From assembly GCA_031216915.1 (NCBI GenBank), contig CM062296.1, forward strand, positions 794,525,823 to 794,589,822: 64,000 nucleotides of DNA. The letters are read 5' to 3'. Positions 32,176-43,243 of the stretch are shown one piece after another. How positions within the stretch are numbered: the stretch's first letter is position 1; every line of letters begins with the position of its first letter. The notes beneath the pieces are model-generated. The model had not been told where the DNA came from. It did not search any database and was given only the letters and a program-made list of their open reading frames with translations. The DNA comes from Pictodentalium vernedei. Lineage: Eukaryota > Mollusca > Scaphopoda > Dentaliida > Dentaliidae. The position numbers and the translations under genes are program-made.

Positions 32176-33989
32176 AAAATGTTGCCCGCCGGTCGTTGTT
32201 TACTCATTGATAAAGAAAAGGAGTACATCGACTCTTACAGAACTATCTTCTATTTTTATCAATCGCATTCTAACAATCCCATTTAGACCACACCACGCCA
32301 AATCAAGACTTATATTTCCTGCTAATTGACACAGGCGGATAGTTAGAGACAACAACCTATGGACGGGAGGAGGAGGGTACAGCAATCGTGATGAAAAGGT
32401 AATGTGGGGTTCTACATTTGAGTTATATCCTAACATTTGAGTTAAAGGTAGAGCAATAAGGAAGAAAACCCTTACCAATTATACATAGTATATATATGGT
32501 AATGAAAGTGAGCGCTGATCGACAAAATTAGAGTCGTCAGAGCATAGTCTGTATCAGTTACTGCAGGATAGACATTTGTACGCATAGATGTATGAAGTGA
32601 TCTGACGCGACGTTCTTGGACTTGATTGAGAGAAGAGGTCCAGATTGTACAGAGACCGACATAGCCAGGAAGGGGTAGACTCAAAAAGTCATAACATGTT
32701 TAGAACAGATGAAGCCTTGGAAAGGAGGGAATAGAATAGGCAAAACAGACAGTGTAACAGGTTGCATTCGAGTATTCTAAAAGAACCCGAGCATGAACAG
32801 AAGACTTTGGGATCCATTTGGATAATATCGTGGAGCTGTTGGGTCATTTGTGGTAATTAGTCATCCTTCCATTGAATCAAACAAACCTTTTGGGGGCCAC
32901 GTGGTCATATCGAACTTTTGGTGCTACTATTTTCAACCCGAGATGGCAGTCTATACGGGCCCATTGTGAACATTTTGGGACGCTTCGCTACACTCTCTTT
33001 GAATCGATTATATCCTCCAAACATACCCCTCATTTTTAGAGGTCCCTAGGGTGACTATTAATACGTTCCAACATAAAGCAAAGACGGAGGCCCCCACCAT
33101 ATAAATAGACGACAGAAACGCGTGTCACATTGACAACATGTGCTTCGAATACATACTAATATCACGCATTACCATTGTAATGACGTCACCCAATAGCCAC
33201 ACATGCAGACTACCATGACAACTCACGTGACACCACGATGAACCGCGGCATGACGCCACTATCCAGATACTACACCGAAGTTCTACGGATAGGATGATAG
33301 GAATCGTACATGACATACCACTCAAATATTAGGCTCTGTAGGCTTTGATCCAAGTTCAAACCAAACAGGCCGTCAATGCAAAATGTATAGTGTTTTTTAT
33401 CGTATGATTTAAACTGAAGCTGGTTGCCACTCTTTTCGCCTTATATTTTTAGGGTATCATATTTACGGTGTGTGAGGGGTGAAGTGTTAGAAGTAAATTA
33501 ACTTTCTCATAACACAAGAAACGCACCGACGCGGTAATTTGTCTATGATTGCATTAACAAATTGCTTCGAATTCATCAGACTGTCTATTCGTATATATAA
33601 ATTCTTCTTTATGGATTTTTATTAATAACCTACAAATATGAATTCAGATTATTTCCCCTAATCTCGTTTCAAATATAGCGATAACTATTCCGTGAGAGGG
33701 AGTCAAGCATTTTCATAGACGAACCAATGCACGGAGATAACCCATCTATCCCGCCCACACGTAGCATATTGAATTTGGAATGCAGAGTTGAGCTAGGCAT
33801 TTTGGAGGTTTCTCGGTTACGTTCCGGTCTTTTGTGGCAAAGAGGAAAATCGAACAGCAAGACCCAGCAAAAATGGAGCAAACTATTTTAATGGGAAGAC
33901 ACTGGCCTAGCGGCTCCTATGGACTCTCGTAACTTAGTATATCTGTCAAAGAGGCGATTGCGTCGTGTTATGATTGCGCGCAACATAGA
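32176..33989. other. Unassigned 1.8-kb stretch
   Basis: No repeat shared with other parts of the window and no protein family was recognised on either strand. Confidence 0.4.
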
Positions 33990-34231
33990 TTAACCCTTTA
34001 CCCAACGCAACGGTCAAAACAGGCCAGGAAAAATCGCCAATTAATTTTCATTATTTTGTCATTTTTGTCTCAAAAACATAGGTTATGACCCCCCGTTGGA
34101 ACGAGCTCGTCGAGCTCGTTCCAATGAGGGGTCATAACCTATGTTTTTGAGACAAAAAAAGTAAAAAAAATAGGTATTGAAGATTTTTTTTTGCATGTGT
34201 CGTCTGCTTTTCATTGTAGGTAAAGGGTTAA
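33990..34231. mobile_element. TTAA hairpin MITE, subfamily 2, inverted
   Basis: TTAACCCTTTACCCAACG left, TAGGTAAAGGGTTAA right. Core arms differ by one position (CGTTGG with CCAATG). Opposite orientation to 7117. Confidence 0.9.
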
Positions 34232-34916
34232 ATAAATTTTATTCATTTGTCACCCTAATTTATGTTTTTTCTGACTCAGTGGATTCAGTATCTGACCCTA
34301 GATGCCCCCTGAGAATGATCAAAGAGCAGTTAGGTTTAACCGAATGTTGATACATTCAGACAGGACTTTTTTGTGGTGAGTGGAGTCGTACAAACTATTC
34401 TGACTTTTTTCACGCTGAGCAGCCTGAAGTGTTATTTACCATGTTTTTTAACACACAGAAAAACCTAACAGAAATCGAATGTTTTTTCCCTGAAACCGAA
34501 GCGAAAACGAATCTGAAAAATCAAAATCCCCCGGGTGTAGTTGGTGGTCAGAAAGGGAATCACTACATCTCTTCAATCCTTCCTCTGGGAGAGGAGGTGG
34601 AATTACAGTGTAAACAAATACAGTCAAAAATACATTAAAAGTACCGACGACATTTTGCCGTCGATTCTATCGCAACTTTTACGGCGATGACTATTACTGC
34701 TTAAAGTTTACTCACCTGAAAGCTACTAGATGAGTTAGTGCCCACGTGCAGCAGACACTTTTCCCAGAACGAACACATCACCTCTTTAATTCCGGCTTTT
34801 ATGTTTCAAAATGACGTCATCCTCGTCAGAAGATACCATGTTTTGAAGAGGAAATGTTTAATAGGTACGAATTAATAATATCTGTAACATCCAGCCAATA
34901 CACAAATAATCAGTCT
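34232..34916. other. Unassigned stretch
   Basis: No supported feature. Confidence 0.4.
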
Positions 34917-34918
34917 AT

Positions 34919-34965
<47 letters not shown>

Positions 34966-34968
34966 TTA
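34917..34968 (-). repeat. (TTTA)n tail of the SINE
   Basis: Thirteen or so TTTA units, the 3' tail of the 5S-headed SINE. Confidence 0.9.
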
Positions 34969-35328
34969 GGGTCTAACGACATTATAACAGCCAAGGTCAT
35001 ATCGCGTCGGTGACAGTTTTAAGGATGGAGGAAGCCGGAGTACCCGGAGACAACCACCGAGCAACGACGAGCAGCTGCCAGCTCCGCAACATCGTAACTC
35101 CGCACTGCTGCACAGGCAGGGTTAAATTGGTTGAAGACATGCGCACCATCGACGTGCGTCATCGTGCCCCATGTGGCCAATCAGGGTGAAGTGCCTTGCC
35201 CAAGGACACAACACGGGAGTCAGAATCGATCGCTCAGACGGTCACCCATCAAGGGGCTAACCGGGCTCGACGTTGCTTAACTTGATCTGACGAGAACCGG
35301 TTACCGCATCGCCACCGCGCCCCATTAA
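34917..35328 (-). mobile_element. 5S rRNA-headed SINE
   Basis: On the minus strand it begins GGGGCGCGGTGGCGATG (35327 downward), then carries a 5S-rRNA-like block at about 35300-35234: TTCTCGTCAGATC, AGTTAAGCAACGTCGAGC, CCGGTTAGCCCCTTGATGGG and GTGACCGTCTGAG. These correspond to the 5S internal promoter (box A, intermediate element, box C). The body that follows (ttgtgtccttgggcaaggca, then ctccgggtactccggcttcc) is the one found behind tRNA heads elsewhere in the window, and it ends in a (TAAA)n tail. 5S-headed elements are the SINE3 class. Confidence 0.85.
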
Positions 35329-35435
35329 TTAGTATACTTTCATAACAAATCAACAACATTTTGGTGTAGTGAGGAGAAGAAACCAAATATAGTTCTTCGG
35401 TTTTTCATAAAAAGCCGCCAAAAGGAATTTCATCC

Positions 35436-35680
35436 CTGACTTCTCTCGTCATGAAAATCGACTTCCGATAACGTTGTCTCCCTTGAAATTATTAGACGAG
35501 CGAGGATGGTCCAATTAATTGTTGAGAAAACACCTATGACATCAGTAGAAAATAAAACCAGGTTTCCTTTTCGTATGTTTAATAAACGAAAACAACAGAC
35601 AGCTGCCGGAGCTGCCTGTTGCTTTCTTTTATCAAAAGTAACCAACGGAAATTTGGCTTTATTTATCAGTATCACACCTA
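35436..35680. mobile_element. Hairpin element M, copy 1
   Basis: Long imperfect hairpin: arms 'aacaacagacagct' and 'agctgcctgttg' meet at GCCGG (about 35605), and pairing extends outward through 'gaaaataaaaccaggtttcc'. A diverged copy lies on the other strand at 45715-45962, sharing 'caattgttgagaaaa' style, 'atcagtagaaaataaa' and 'gtcatgaaaatcgact' blocks. Confidence 0.65.
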
Positions 35681-35938
35681 CCAACACTAGGCGTCCACTT
35701 TGGCTTTTTGTTGAGCGAATGTCTTTTTACAGTCATTTGCAAGTATCATATGTCACGATGCGTACACGGTTAATGAACAGGAAACAAAGTCACAGAACAT
35801 CACACGATGGTGAAAACGCCGTTTTAAATAGGCTTCAACAGAGAACAGTCAAATGTTCAAACTGATTTGGGAAAGAAATGTGAAAAGCCACATTATATTG
35901 CACTTTACACTATTCTTCAGGAAACTGTCCGAAGTTCG

Positions 35939-36143
35939 CTCATGAAAACAAAAACATATTCGCACGTGTGAATATTGATTTATTTAACATTCAAACGCTT
36001 ATTAATCTGGCGATCATGGTATAAATAAAATATACCCAAAGTAACTTGGTGTACCAAATGTTCTCCACTCGTGTTGAACATTTGGTACACCAAGCTACTA
36101 TGGGAATATTCTACATGTATATCTATCTTGTTGAAAACAAGAA
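35939..36143. mobile_element. Hairpin element J, copy 1
   Basis: Contains 'acatattcgcacgtgtgaat', 'ttattaatctggcgatca' and a hairpin with arms TTGGTGTACCAAATGTTC and complement, followed by 'atatctatcttgttgaaaac'. Near-identical to part of 38327-38785. The 5' part present in copies 2 and 3 is missing here. Confidence 0.75.
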
Positions 36144-36196
36144 TTGCGCACATCGATCATTTAAACAAGAATTGCGCACATCGATCATTTAAATTC
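36142..36196 (+). repeat. 27-bp tandem duplication
   Basis: 'gaattgcgcacatcgatcat' plus 'ttaaacaa' occurs twice in tandem immediately after element J. Confidence 0.85.
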
Positions 36197-36765
36197 CCTA
36201 AGATTTCTGAATACCGATTTCCATCTGAAATTCCCATACCCCTAGTGTTAGATTTACCGACGGCTTTGGGAAATTTAATGGGAGTAAGCTTTCCTGTGAA
36301 TCTCGTCCAATTACGAAAATGGTCAGTCATGAATATTGGACTTTCACCGTAATATTTTATGGTAAATGTACCGGCAGGTGGTTGTCAGTATGTTTACCGT
36401 AGTGTTAACGGTAATTGTTTACAATGTATGTATACAAATCCATGTGTCGTTTCCCTCCGAAACTTCACCAAGCCAAATATTGCATCCTGCCAATTTCCGG
36501 TGTCCACCTTAGGACGCTTGATAATAGTGAAGAAAATTCTAAGGTCAATTCGGTAGAAAAACTTTTTAGTTTTAGAGACCTCAAATTTAATTATACGTTT
36601 ATAATGTCACTTTGCAATATTGTCAGGTAGGGAGGGATTCGTGCATACTATTTGTGACTCGTTCGAAAAGTTCCTTATATGAGATATATTTTAAAATACG
36701 TAGAAGTAAGTACTAAATTAATAAAGAAAGACAGGACTGCGCTTAGTAGATTGTTAGGGTTCGCG
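36197..36765. other. Unassigned stretch
   Basis: No supported feature. Confidence 0.4.
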
Positions 36766-36899
36766 GTTAAAAATACCCAAACTTGTTAATTTTTTAAATT
36801 TTTACTCAAAGCATACATTATGATCTCTAATAGGAACCTGCTTCACGAGCTTGTTCCAATAAGGTCATACTATCCGCTTTGAAAGAGTGAACAAAAAAG
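36766..36899. mobile_element. TTAA MITE remnant
   Basis: A decayed core (GGAACCTGCTTCACGAGC then TTGTTCC) with 'actcaaagcatacattatga' on one side and a mirrored arm. It abuts the poly(A) end of LINE-N at 36900, which may have truncated it. Confidence 0.55.
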
Positions 36900-37690
36900 A
36901 TTTTTTTTTAAACAGTAATTTTATTTCCTTCAGATATGAAATAGGGTTTGGCGAACAGGCTAAGCCTATTTAAACGCCTCCCCCTTACAACAATATTCAA
37001 TTCTGATACAAAAACATTCAAACGGGTGCAGGTGCTGGTGAGGAGTTACACTTTGACTTAGATGATATTACAGATCATTGCACTCTAAAGTTGTCATTCA
37101 ACAATAGTAAGTGTGTGAAACTCAACTTTTTGATAAATTGAATGTCTGGACAGAAACTGGCTGCAACTTGTTTATAGAGTGAATGGTGGGCACTATGGGA
37201 TCTGGCAAGATTTTCGAGCAAGTAAACATGCCTATTATTCCTATTTTAGACAGCCTGTTACGTAGGGAAGGTCACCATGTACAAACAGATAAGTGGGACT
37301 GACGGATTCAGAAGTATCCAGAGGGATATGTGAGCAGTTGGTGACTTTCCACTCACCACCAGCGACTATCGAATCTCTCAGTGTCGACTATATATTGCTG
37401 GAAAGCCACAAAAAGCTCACTATTAGCCTCATCTGAATACTGAGGATCGCCAAAGAGAAGAGTATTTAGGGATACATTAACATTGTTTAATTTGTTTAAA
37501 AGGGTCTGTCTCTGAATCATGAAGAGAGGGCAATTAAAGAAATAGTGTTCTGTGCTTTCATACCCGAAACCACAACAAAAAAGATTTAATGTTCGGGTTT
37601 TTTTTCGCTGCGGGACTGAACTCAATATAGATATAATTTTGAGAAAACATTATCGAACATTGACGTTGGCCTTGGTATACGTTTGATTAA
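36900..37690 (-). mobile_element. LINE-N, 5'-truncated, with poly(A) end
   Basis: Minus strand: C-terminal coding tail (37625-37353), 3' UTR, then 'gaaataaaattactg' and an A run at about 36901-36912. The 3' UTR matches 9283-9645. A poly(A) signal and tail distinguish it from the microsatellite-tailed L2/CR1 copy. Confidence 0.8.
37353..37625 (-). pseudogene. LINE-N C-terminal Cys/His tail
   Basis: Reads CCGFGYESTEHYFFNCPLFMIQRQTLL then LLFGDPQYSDEANSELFVAFQQYI and RF near the stop. The C-C-H-C spacing and HYFFxCP motif are the zinc-knuckle-like tail of many non-LTR retrotransposon proteins, downstream of the RT. Upstream coding sequence is frameshifted and then lost. LINE clade not resolved. 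Confidence 0.8.
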
Positions 37691-37908
37691 CATAGCAAGT
37701 AGCTTCAATGACAGACACAAATCATGGTACTTTTTGTTCGGTTTGGTTTTGAATTCCATTTTTTAACACGAAATTGAAGCATTTTTAAAAGGTGATTCCG
37801 TAAATTTGGCAACCAACTTAAAAGGGTGATATACATGCAAATGGTTGAAGTGTTGTCTTTGTGCTCGTTGAGATACACATTCTGGAGATATGAAAACCAA
37901 ACCCTTTT

Positions 37909-38785
37909 TATACCATGATTACCTATTCTACTGTACATGAAAAGCCTGTGGCATAAATTTTAGCTTTACACACCAACCGTGGTGAACACGCCAGCAATGG
38001 GATTTCAATAGTTAAAATTTACGCCTACAGTGGAACTACATCCAAGTTGACCTTTGGTGACCTCGCCTTGCAAACTTGTCTAAATTTATCACTCGTCTTC
38101 TCGTGAAGAGTGAAATAAAACCGTAAATTATTTATCACGTTTTTAAATAGGTTTACCTCATAAGATACAGAAAATTAACAAATATACGTTGCCTCATGTT
38201 AATAAAGCACCCAAAACTCGAAACAGTATGTTCTTATGTTATTAAAATGAAGATGACCCTGTAATTTGTGTGGCTTGTATTCTATTTCATAGAGCGATAA
38301 AATTACCAGCACCCATCGGTGCTCATGTAAACAAAAACATATTCGCACGTGTGAATATTGATTTATTTAACATTTAAACTCTTATTAATCTGGCGATCAA
38401 GGTATAAATAAAATATACCCAAAGTAACTTGGTGTACCAAATGTTCTCCACTCGTGTTGAACATTTGGTACACCAAGCTACTCTGCGAATATTCAACAGT
38501 ACGTGGAGAGTGGATTGTAACTAAATCACCCGCGGAGTGGAGTTATCACCCAAACTATAACTTTCAAATTTTGTATATAACGACTAAAAACACAAGCAAC
38601 GTTTCAGCCAATGGACCTCCGGGTTTAACCCGGAGGTCCATTGGCTGAAACTTTGCTTGTGCTTGTCATGCTTTGCAACAAATTTGCAATTATTGCTTGG
38701 GTGGGATCTCCACTCAGCGGGTGATTTAGTGATAATACACTCTCCGCGTACTGTATATCTATCTTGTTGAAAACAAGAATTGATT
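37909..38785. mobile_element. Hairpin element J, copy 2, split by element E
   Basis: Starts 'taccatgattacctattcta', continues through 'acaccaaccgtggtgaacac' and 'cagcacccatcggtgctcat' and reaches the same hairpin as copy 1 (38430-38477). It is interrupted by element E (38495-38755), after which 'atctatcttgttgaaaacaa' resumes. Copy 3 (53195-53760) is the reverse complement of most of this block. Confidence 0.75.
38495..38755. mobile_element. Hairpin MITE family E, copy 1, nested in J
   Basis: Ends ACAGTACGTGGAGAGTGG and CACTCTCCGCGTACTGT. Subterminal 'aaatcacccgcggagtggag' and complement. The core (about 38602-38662) is the CCAATGGACCTCCGGG hairpin of family D, although the terminal sequences are unrelated. 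Confidence 0.85.
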
Positions 38786-39369
38786 GAAAGTCTTAACAAC
38801 CTGTCTTCCTGATATAATAACTCTAATGTTGGGTATTTTAGAGAAGCCCATGCATTAACTACAGTTCATTTGGGTTTATTTTACAGCACGTCGATCAGTG
38901 CAATGAAATGGCAAGTTGGTTCACAAACTGGAGAAGTATTAATTCAGAAGAAATTAATAAACCTAAAAATTATGTCTGGTTCTATGTTTGAACTTGCACA
39001 TTTTACTTCAACTGCATACATTTTCCAAGGTTTACAACATGGTGTGGGTTGCTTTTATCGCACCGCGGCCAAATTACATTCGCTGGTATCGCTTATGCAC
39101 ATGTAGCGTGCGACGCATTGAATCCTTTCAAATTAGAAAAGCCCATGTAGGGGCGGCGCGAATATGACCAATTGGGGAGGGGTGTAACCCTGATTTGTCC
39201 CGACCGTCATGGCTCAAGTTCCGGCTACCTGACATTTCAACTACTAACTGGAATATTAGTCAGACGGGATTACAGTTAAAAAAGATTTCCTGGGAATTGA
39301 TTTAGTAAATAAATACAATATACATGCAGAAGTCGTGACGCAACGATTTAATGAACACGTACCTCCCCG
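38786..39369. other. Unassigned stretch
   Basis: No supported feature; the frame at 38870-39106 has no recognised motif. Confidence 0.4.
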
Positions 39370-40020
39370 CAGTGGCGGCGCCATGGGGATGGGAGTATGG
39401 GGGGGGGGGGGGGGTACTTACCCCTCCACTTTGTTCGTCAAGCGTAGTAAAAAAAATACTATCATTTTAATTTTTGTACAGAACGTTGCGGTGTAATGGT
39501 GGGTATGCTTAATTCCATATTCTCAAGTGCACAAAATCAGAGAAGTTTTTAAATTATGTTTGTGTGTGCCCCCCCCCCCCCCCCCCCCCCCCCACACACA
39601 CATTAGCTGCAAACAACAAACAAGAGTCGAGGGCCCAAATTGCAACAAGGCTTGCCGCGTTCAAACGGTCTGGAACATACCGCTTAAGAGTACTCGAGGA
39701 ATGCTAGAATCGAGAGCGTGCAACGCATCCGTTTGGAATGCAGCCTACTTTCATTTTCGATTTTAGTGTCGTTTGGGGCTTTGTGCTCGCACTTTACAAC
39801 AGCGTTCTTCCGTTAAAATGTCACCATGTACGACGTTTTCTATAACTGAAAGACCTAACCAGTAAGTTTCAAAAGGATAAAACTGTTTTAATTTAATTGT
39901 CTGAGAATGCTCCAGAGAACACCATTTATAACGTAAGTTTTAAAAAAATTTTAAACCTTACGCGCGGCGGGCAATACCCAACTGTACCCCCTCACATCCG
40001 TAACTCTGGCGCCGCCACTG
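39370..40020. mobile_element. hAT-type non-autonomous element
   Basis: Inverted ends CAGTGGCGGCGCCA and TGGCGCCGCCACTG. The flanking 8-mers CCTCCCCG and CCTCTCTA match at 5 of 8 positions, a plausible decayed duplication. It holds G16 (39399-39414) and C25 (39569-39593). The end motif is close to that of the element at 57870-58567, where the duplication is exact. Confidence 0.75.
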
Positions 40021-40107
40021 CCTCTCTAATACTCCAAACAACAGCACTTGGGTACTACAGACCTCCATTTAAGACCAACTTTGTGTGACAGTATCAAATC
40101 TAGTCTT

Positions 40108-40349
40108 TTAACTCGTTGAACCCTGAATACCGCTCTTCCGGTTCAAAAAACATCATGCGGTCTAATTCCACAAAGTAGGAGGAGAGCTCAGTGAAAGTGT
40201 GGTGGTAATCAATGAATATTTCCAACATGCAGCCTCCAGGCTGCACGTTGAAAATATTCAATGCTCTACCCTCAGGTAATGAATATGGTCTCTGCGGAGT
40301 CCTGTTATTGAACTGACTTGGAAAGAACCATCAGTACTCAGAGGGTTAA
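40108..40349. mobile_element. TTAA-bounded MITE, hairpin family G, copy 2
   Basis: TTAACTCGTTGAACCC left, CAGAGGGTTAA right. Hairpin at 40209-40262 pairs 'caacatgcagcct' with its complement. Same family as 20541-20800 in reverse. Confidence 0.75.
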
Positions 40350-41030
40350 GAAAGTATCAGATTACTAACAAGAGAGAATTGACATCTTTGACTCCAATCT
40401 TGACGAAACTGTCCCGACTTGTATTGGGGAGGGGGGGGGGGTTGTTACACGCCTCCCAAGCCCCTCTTAACGACATGCGTGGGCTTATATATAAGTTTGA
40501 AGTTTTTTCATAATGGAAACTTTGGCAGTCAAAGGATAAACAACATAAAGAGTACAAATGGCTGGGAGGATCAGTAATAATTTAATCCCGCAGCCCTATA
40601 GGGTTGGTGACCATAGTTTTTTTTATAGGCATTGATCACACACGGGAGAGTGGGATGAAGTGGTTAAATGCTGCGCACAAAAGTATGCATCCGTCAACAT
40701 GCCAAGAAAATGCACAATCTATTACCGCTTAGTAGCGCTTTTGTGTTTCCCACTGATCAATACAATAAGTAAACATTTGTTTTAAATTCTGAAAATAAAG
40801 CAGCTGTTTAATTTAACATTAAACGTGTTTACCTCAAAAACAATATGCTGGCTTATCAATAAATAACTCATTCAGTCTATGCGGTAAGTGAAAACATATT
40901 AAATCTCATTTCGATTCCTGCTGTTTCAATTACAGTTTTAGGAATTAATTATTCTTTACGAATTGAAATCATGAGATTCAATTATGTTTCAGAGTGCACT
41001 TCAGCCGCCAAAACAGCTGAGACTGAACCG
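40350..41030. other. Unassigned spacer with G11 run
   Basis: G11 at 40431-40441. A short block near 40560-40605 (ggatcagtaataatttaatc...cagccctat) resembles 30835-30870. Otherwise nothing. Confidence 0.4.
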
Positions 41031-41280
41031 TTAACCCTATACCCAACGAATCGCCCGCATCCGCCCGTGTAATATGCAAATTCAGCAGTTAAAAAAGTAT
41101 TATTTTTTCAAACAATTTCAACAAAACCATATCATGTGACCCCTCGTTGGAACGAGCTCGTCGATCTCGTTCCAACGAGGGGTCACGTGATATGGTTTTG
41201 TTGAAAGTTTTTGAAAAATTTAAAAAAATTAGATTTAAAATAATAAATTTTGATATCGTCTGCGTTGGGTAAAGGGTTAT
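41031..41280. mobile_element. TTAA hairpin MITE, subfamily 1, inverted
   Basis: TTAACCCTATACCCAACG left, CGTTGGGTAAAGGGTTAT right (one base off TTAA). Core arms match (CGTTGG with CCAACG). Confidence 0.9.
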
Positions 41281-41353
41281 AGTAGTATAAACATCCTTTT
41301 GTACGAGTATTGGATGAGTCCAATCGAATGTTGACGGCAAACACATTGAGAGC

Positions 41354-41785
41354 TAGGGTCCTGCGAAGCTTCGAAATTAAATTCGTTTCGAAATAGTCCC
41401 CGTGATTCGATTCGATTTCAATCGCGCCGATTCTGAAATTTTCGAATCGTCGAGATGTTCTCAAAATCCTACAGCGTGTTTCCTCTTGAAGTCTTCTTCT
41501 ATCATCAGGTCTCCTTTACAGGAGACCTGATGATAGACGAAGAGTTCAGTGAGGTTCCGCTTCCGAAATTTCATTTATTCCGTTTTGGAATATTCCGCCT
41601 TTTTGCTTGATTTTCTCGAGTTGTCATTGGACACAATACTTGAGGGGGTTACTGGTAATATTTACGGCTGTAGGAAGGTGGAATATTCACAACTTGAATA
41701 GCGGCGAGATTCGATTTGAATCGATTCAAAATCTGATACCTGCATGATTCCATTTGCGATTCGATTCGACCCAAAATTTGCCCTA
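41354..41785. mobile_element. hAT-type MITE family K, copy 1
   Basis: Ends TAGGGTCCTGCGAAGC and CCAAAATTTGCCCTA, flanked by TTGAGAGC (41346-41353) and TGGAGAGC (41786-41793), 7 of 8 matching. Inside are many TTCGA/CGATTCGATTCG repeats and a hairpin at about 41498-41545 pairing 'tatcatcaggtctcct' with its complement. Copy 2 is at 49094-49750. Confidence 0.8.
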
Positions 41786-42158
41786 TGGAGAGCGTATCCC
41801 CCCCCCCTCCCCCGCCAAAAAAAAATTAGCACCGTCCCATGGAGTGGTGGCTGTATCCATGCAATAATGCTTCAAATTCTGTGAAATGGTATAAAGGGCA
41901 CGTGCAGTATTTCAACCGAATAACCCCCGATGTAATAATCGCTGAAACTTTGTATACTTCTCTTTACAATTTTTTTACCCAAGATGAGTGATTGCGTCGG
42001 TGAAAATACCATTCCGCCGGCATCTGAATGGCGATACACTCTCTCAACACTCTTCTTAAAATATGAGATCGTGGTGATAGCCGTGCATCCTCAGGTGTCA
42101 CGAGTGTCAGCATAAGTTAAAATCTAGAATGAATAAATACTCTTTCCTGTGTTTAAAT

Positions 42159-42502
42159 TAACTAACGGATCGAGAAGTTCTCAGTTCAAATCCCACCTGC
42201 AGCAACCGCGTTGTGTCCTTGGGCAAGACAATTCACGCCCACTGCCCACGTGGGGGCACGGTGACATTGTATACTAAGGCATTTTGAACGTCGATGGTGC
42301 ACCTGTCTTCAACCAATTCTAACCCTGCTTGTGTGGAGTAGTTAGTATGTTGGGAGCTGACAGTTGCTTGTCGTTGCTCGGTGGTTCTCTTCGGGTACTC
42401 CGGCTTCCCCCACTCGTAAAACAGTCGAGGTCATGATTAACCATTGTGCAGAAATATGTGACCGTAAACACGAATAAATAAATAATAAATAACTAAGGGA
42501 TC
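42159..42502 (+). mobile_element. SINE with 12-of-13 target duplication
   Basis: Flanked by TAACTAACGGATC (42159-42171) and TAACTAAGGGATC (42490-42502). The head is short ('agttcaaatcccacc' gives a B-box-like block) and the body has 'gcgttgtgtccttgggcaag' and 'cttcgggtactccggcttcc'. The A-rich tail is 'gaataaataaataataaa'. One of the clearest LINE-mobilised insertions here. Confidence 0.85.
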
Positions 42503-42619
42503 TCAAAACTTCACCGGTATCACAGACTTTGCAATAACGGAAATGACAAAACACTCAATAAGCCCACATGAATATAATGACGCTCCCGTTGAGCTGCCAA
42601 AAATAGCCCAATTCACATG

Positions 42620-42960
42620 GAGCATTTGTAACGCAGTGGTTAAGGCATTGGACTTCAAACCGAAAGGTTCACGGTTCGATCCCCGCCAGGGGAAACTGCA
42701 TTGTGTCCATGGGCAAGATACTTAATCCCGATTGTTCACATTTGGTCACGGTGGCTAAGGCGTTCTGACCATCGGCGGTGCACTTGTTTTCAACCAATGC
42801 TAACCCTGGTGGCCGGGGGATAGTATGTTGGGGAATCTGGTAGATGCTCGCCGTTGATCAGTGGTTCTCTATGGGGACTCCGGCTTCCTCCAGCCGTAAA
42901 ACAGTCCGTCACGATGTGATCCTGACTGTCGAAAGTGTCGTTAAACCCAATAAAAAACTC
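42620..42960 (+). mobile_element. tRNA-headed SINE
   Basis: Best-preserved pol III promoter of the window: A-box region 'gtaacgcagtggttaagg' and B box GGTTCGATCC at 42673-42682, as in a tRNA. The body runs from 'ttgtgtccatgggcaaga' to 'gaaagtgtcgttaaaccc'. It lies 118 bp behind another SINE in the same orientation. Confidence 0.85.
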
Positions 42961-43004
42961 TACTCGTATTAAATATTTTCAGCTGAAGTGGTTATTATTG
43001 GATT

Positions 43005-43243
43005 TTAACCCATTGAGCTCGTAAGACCGATTTTTCTGTCCAAAGCATAATTTCGTCCCATTTTTGTCTTATCATAAGAGGTCTATACACGGGGCATTGA
43101 AGATAAAATAATAACTGCAGTCTGCAGTCTGCAGCCAGACGGCTGTTGTTATTTTATCCAACCCGTATATTGATATTGGACTTACTGATCTTATTATAAG
43201 TGTAGGCAATACCATTCCAGGAAACGAGGGTTCTAAGGGTTAA
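43005..43243. mobile_element. TTAA-bounded MITE with its own core
   Basis: TTAACCCATTGAGCTCG left and TCTAAGGGTTAA right. The hairpin at about 43100-43160 pairs 'gataaaataataactgcag' with a mirrored arm around repeated CTGCAGT units. The core differs from the GAACGAGCTCG family although the outermost TTAACCC is shared. Confidence 0.7.

Noticed and set aside
35234-35300. Genuine 5S rRNA gene
   Set aside because: The 5' third of 5S is missing and the block is fused to a SINE body with a repeat tail.
42620-42700. Genuine tRNA gene
   Set aside because: A and B boxes are present but the sequence does not close into a full cloverleaf and continues into the SINE body.
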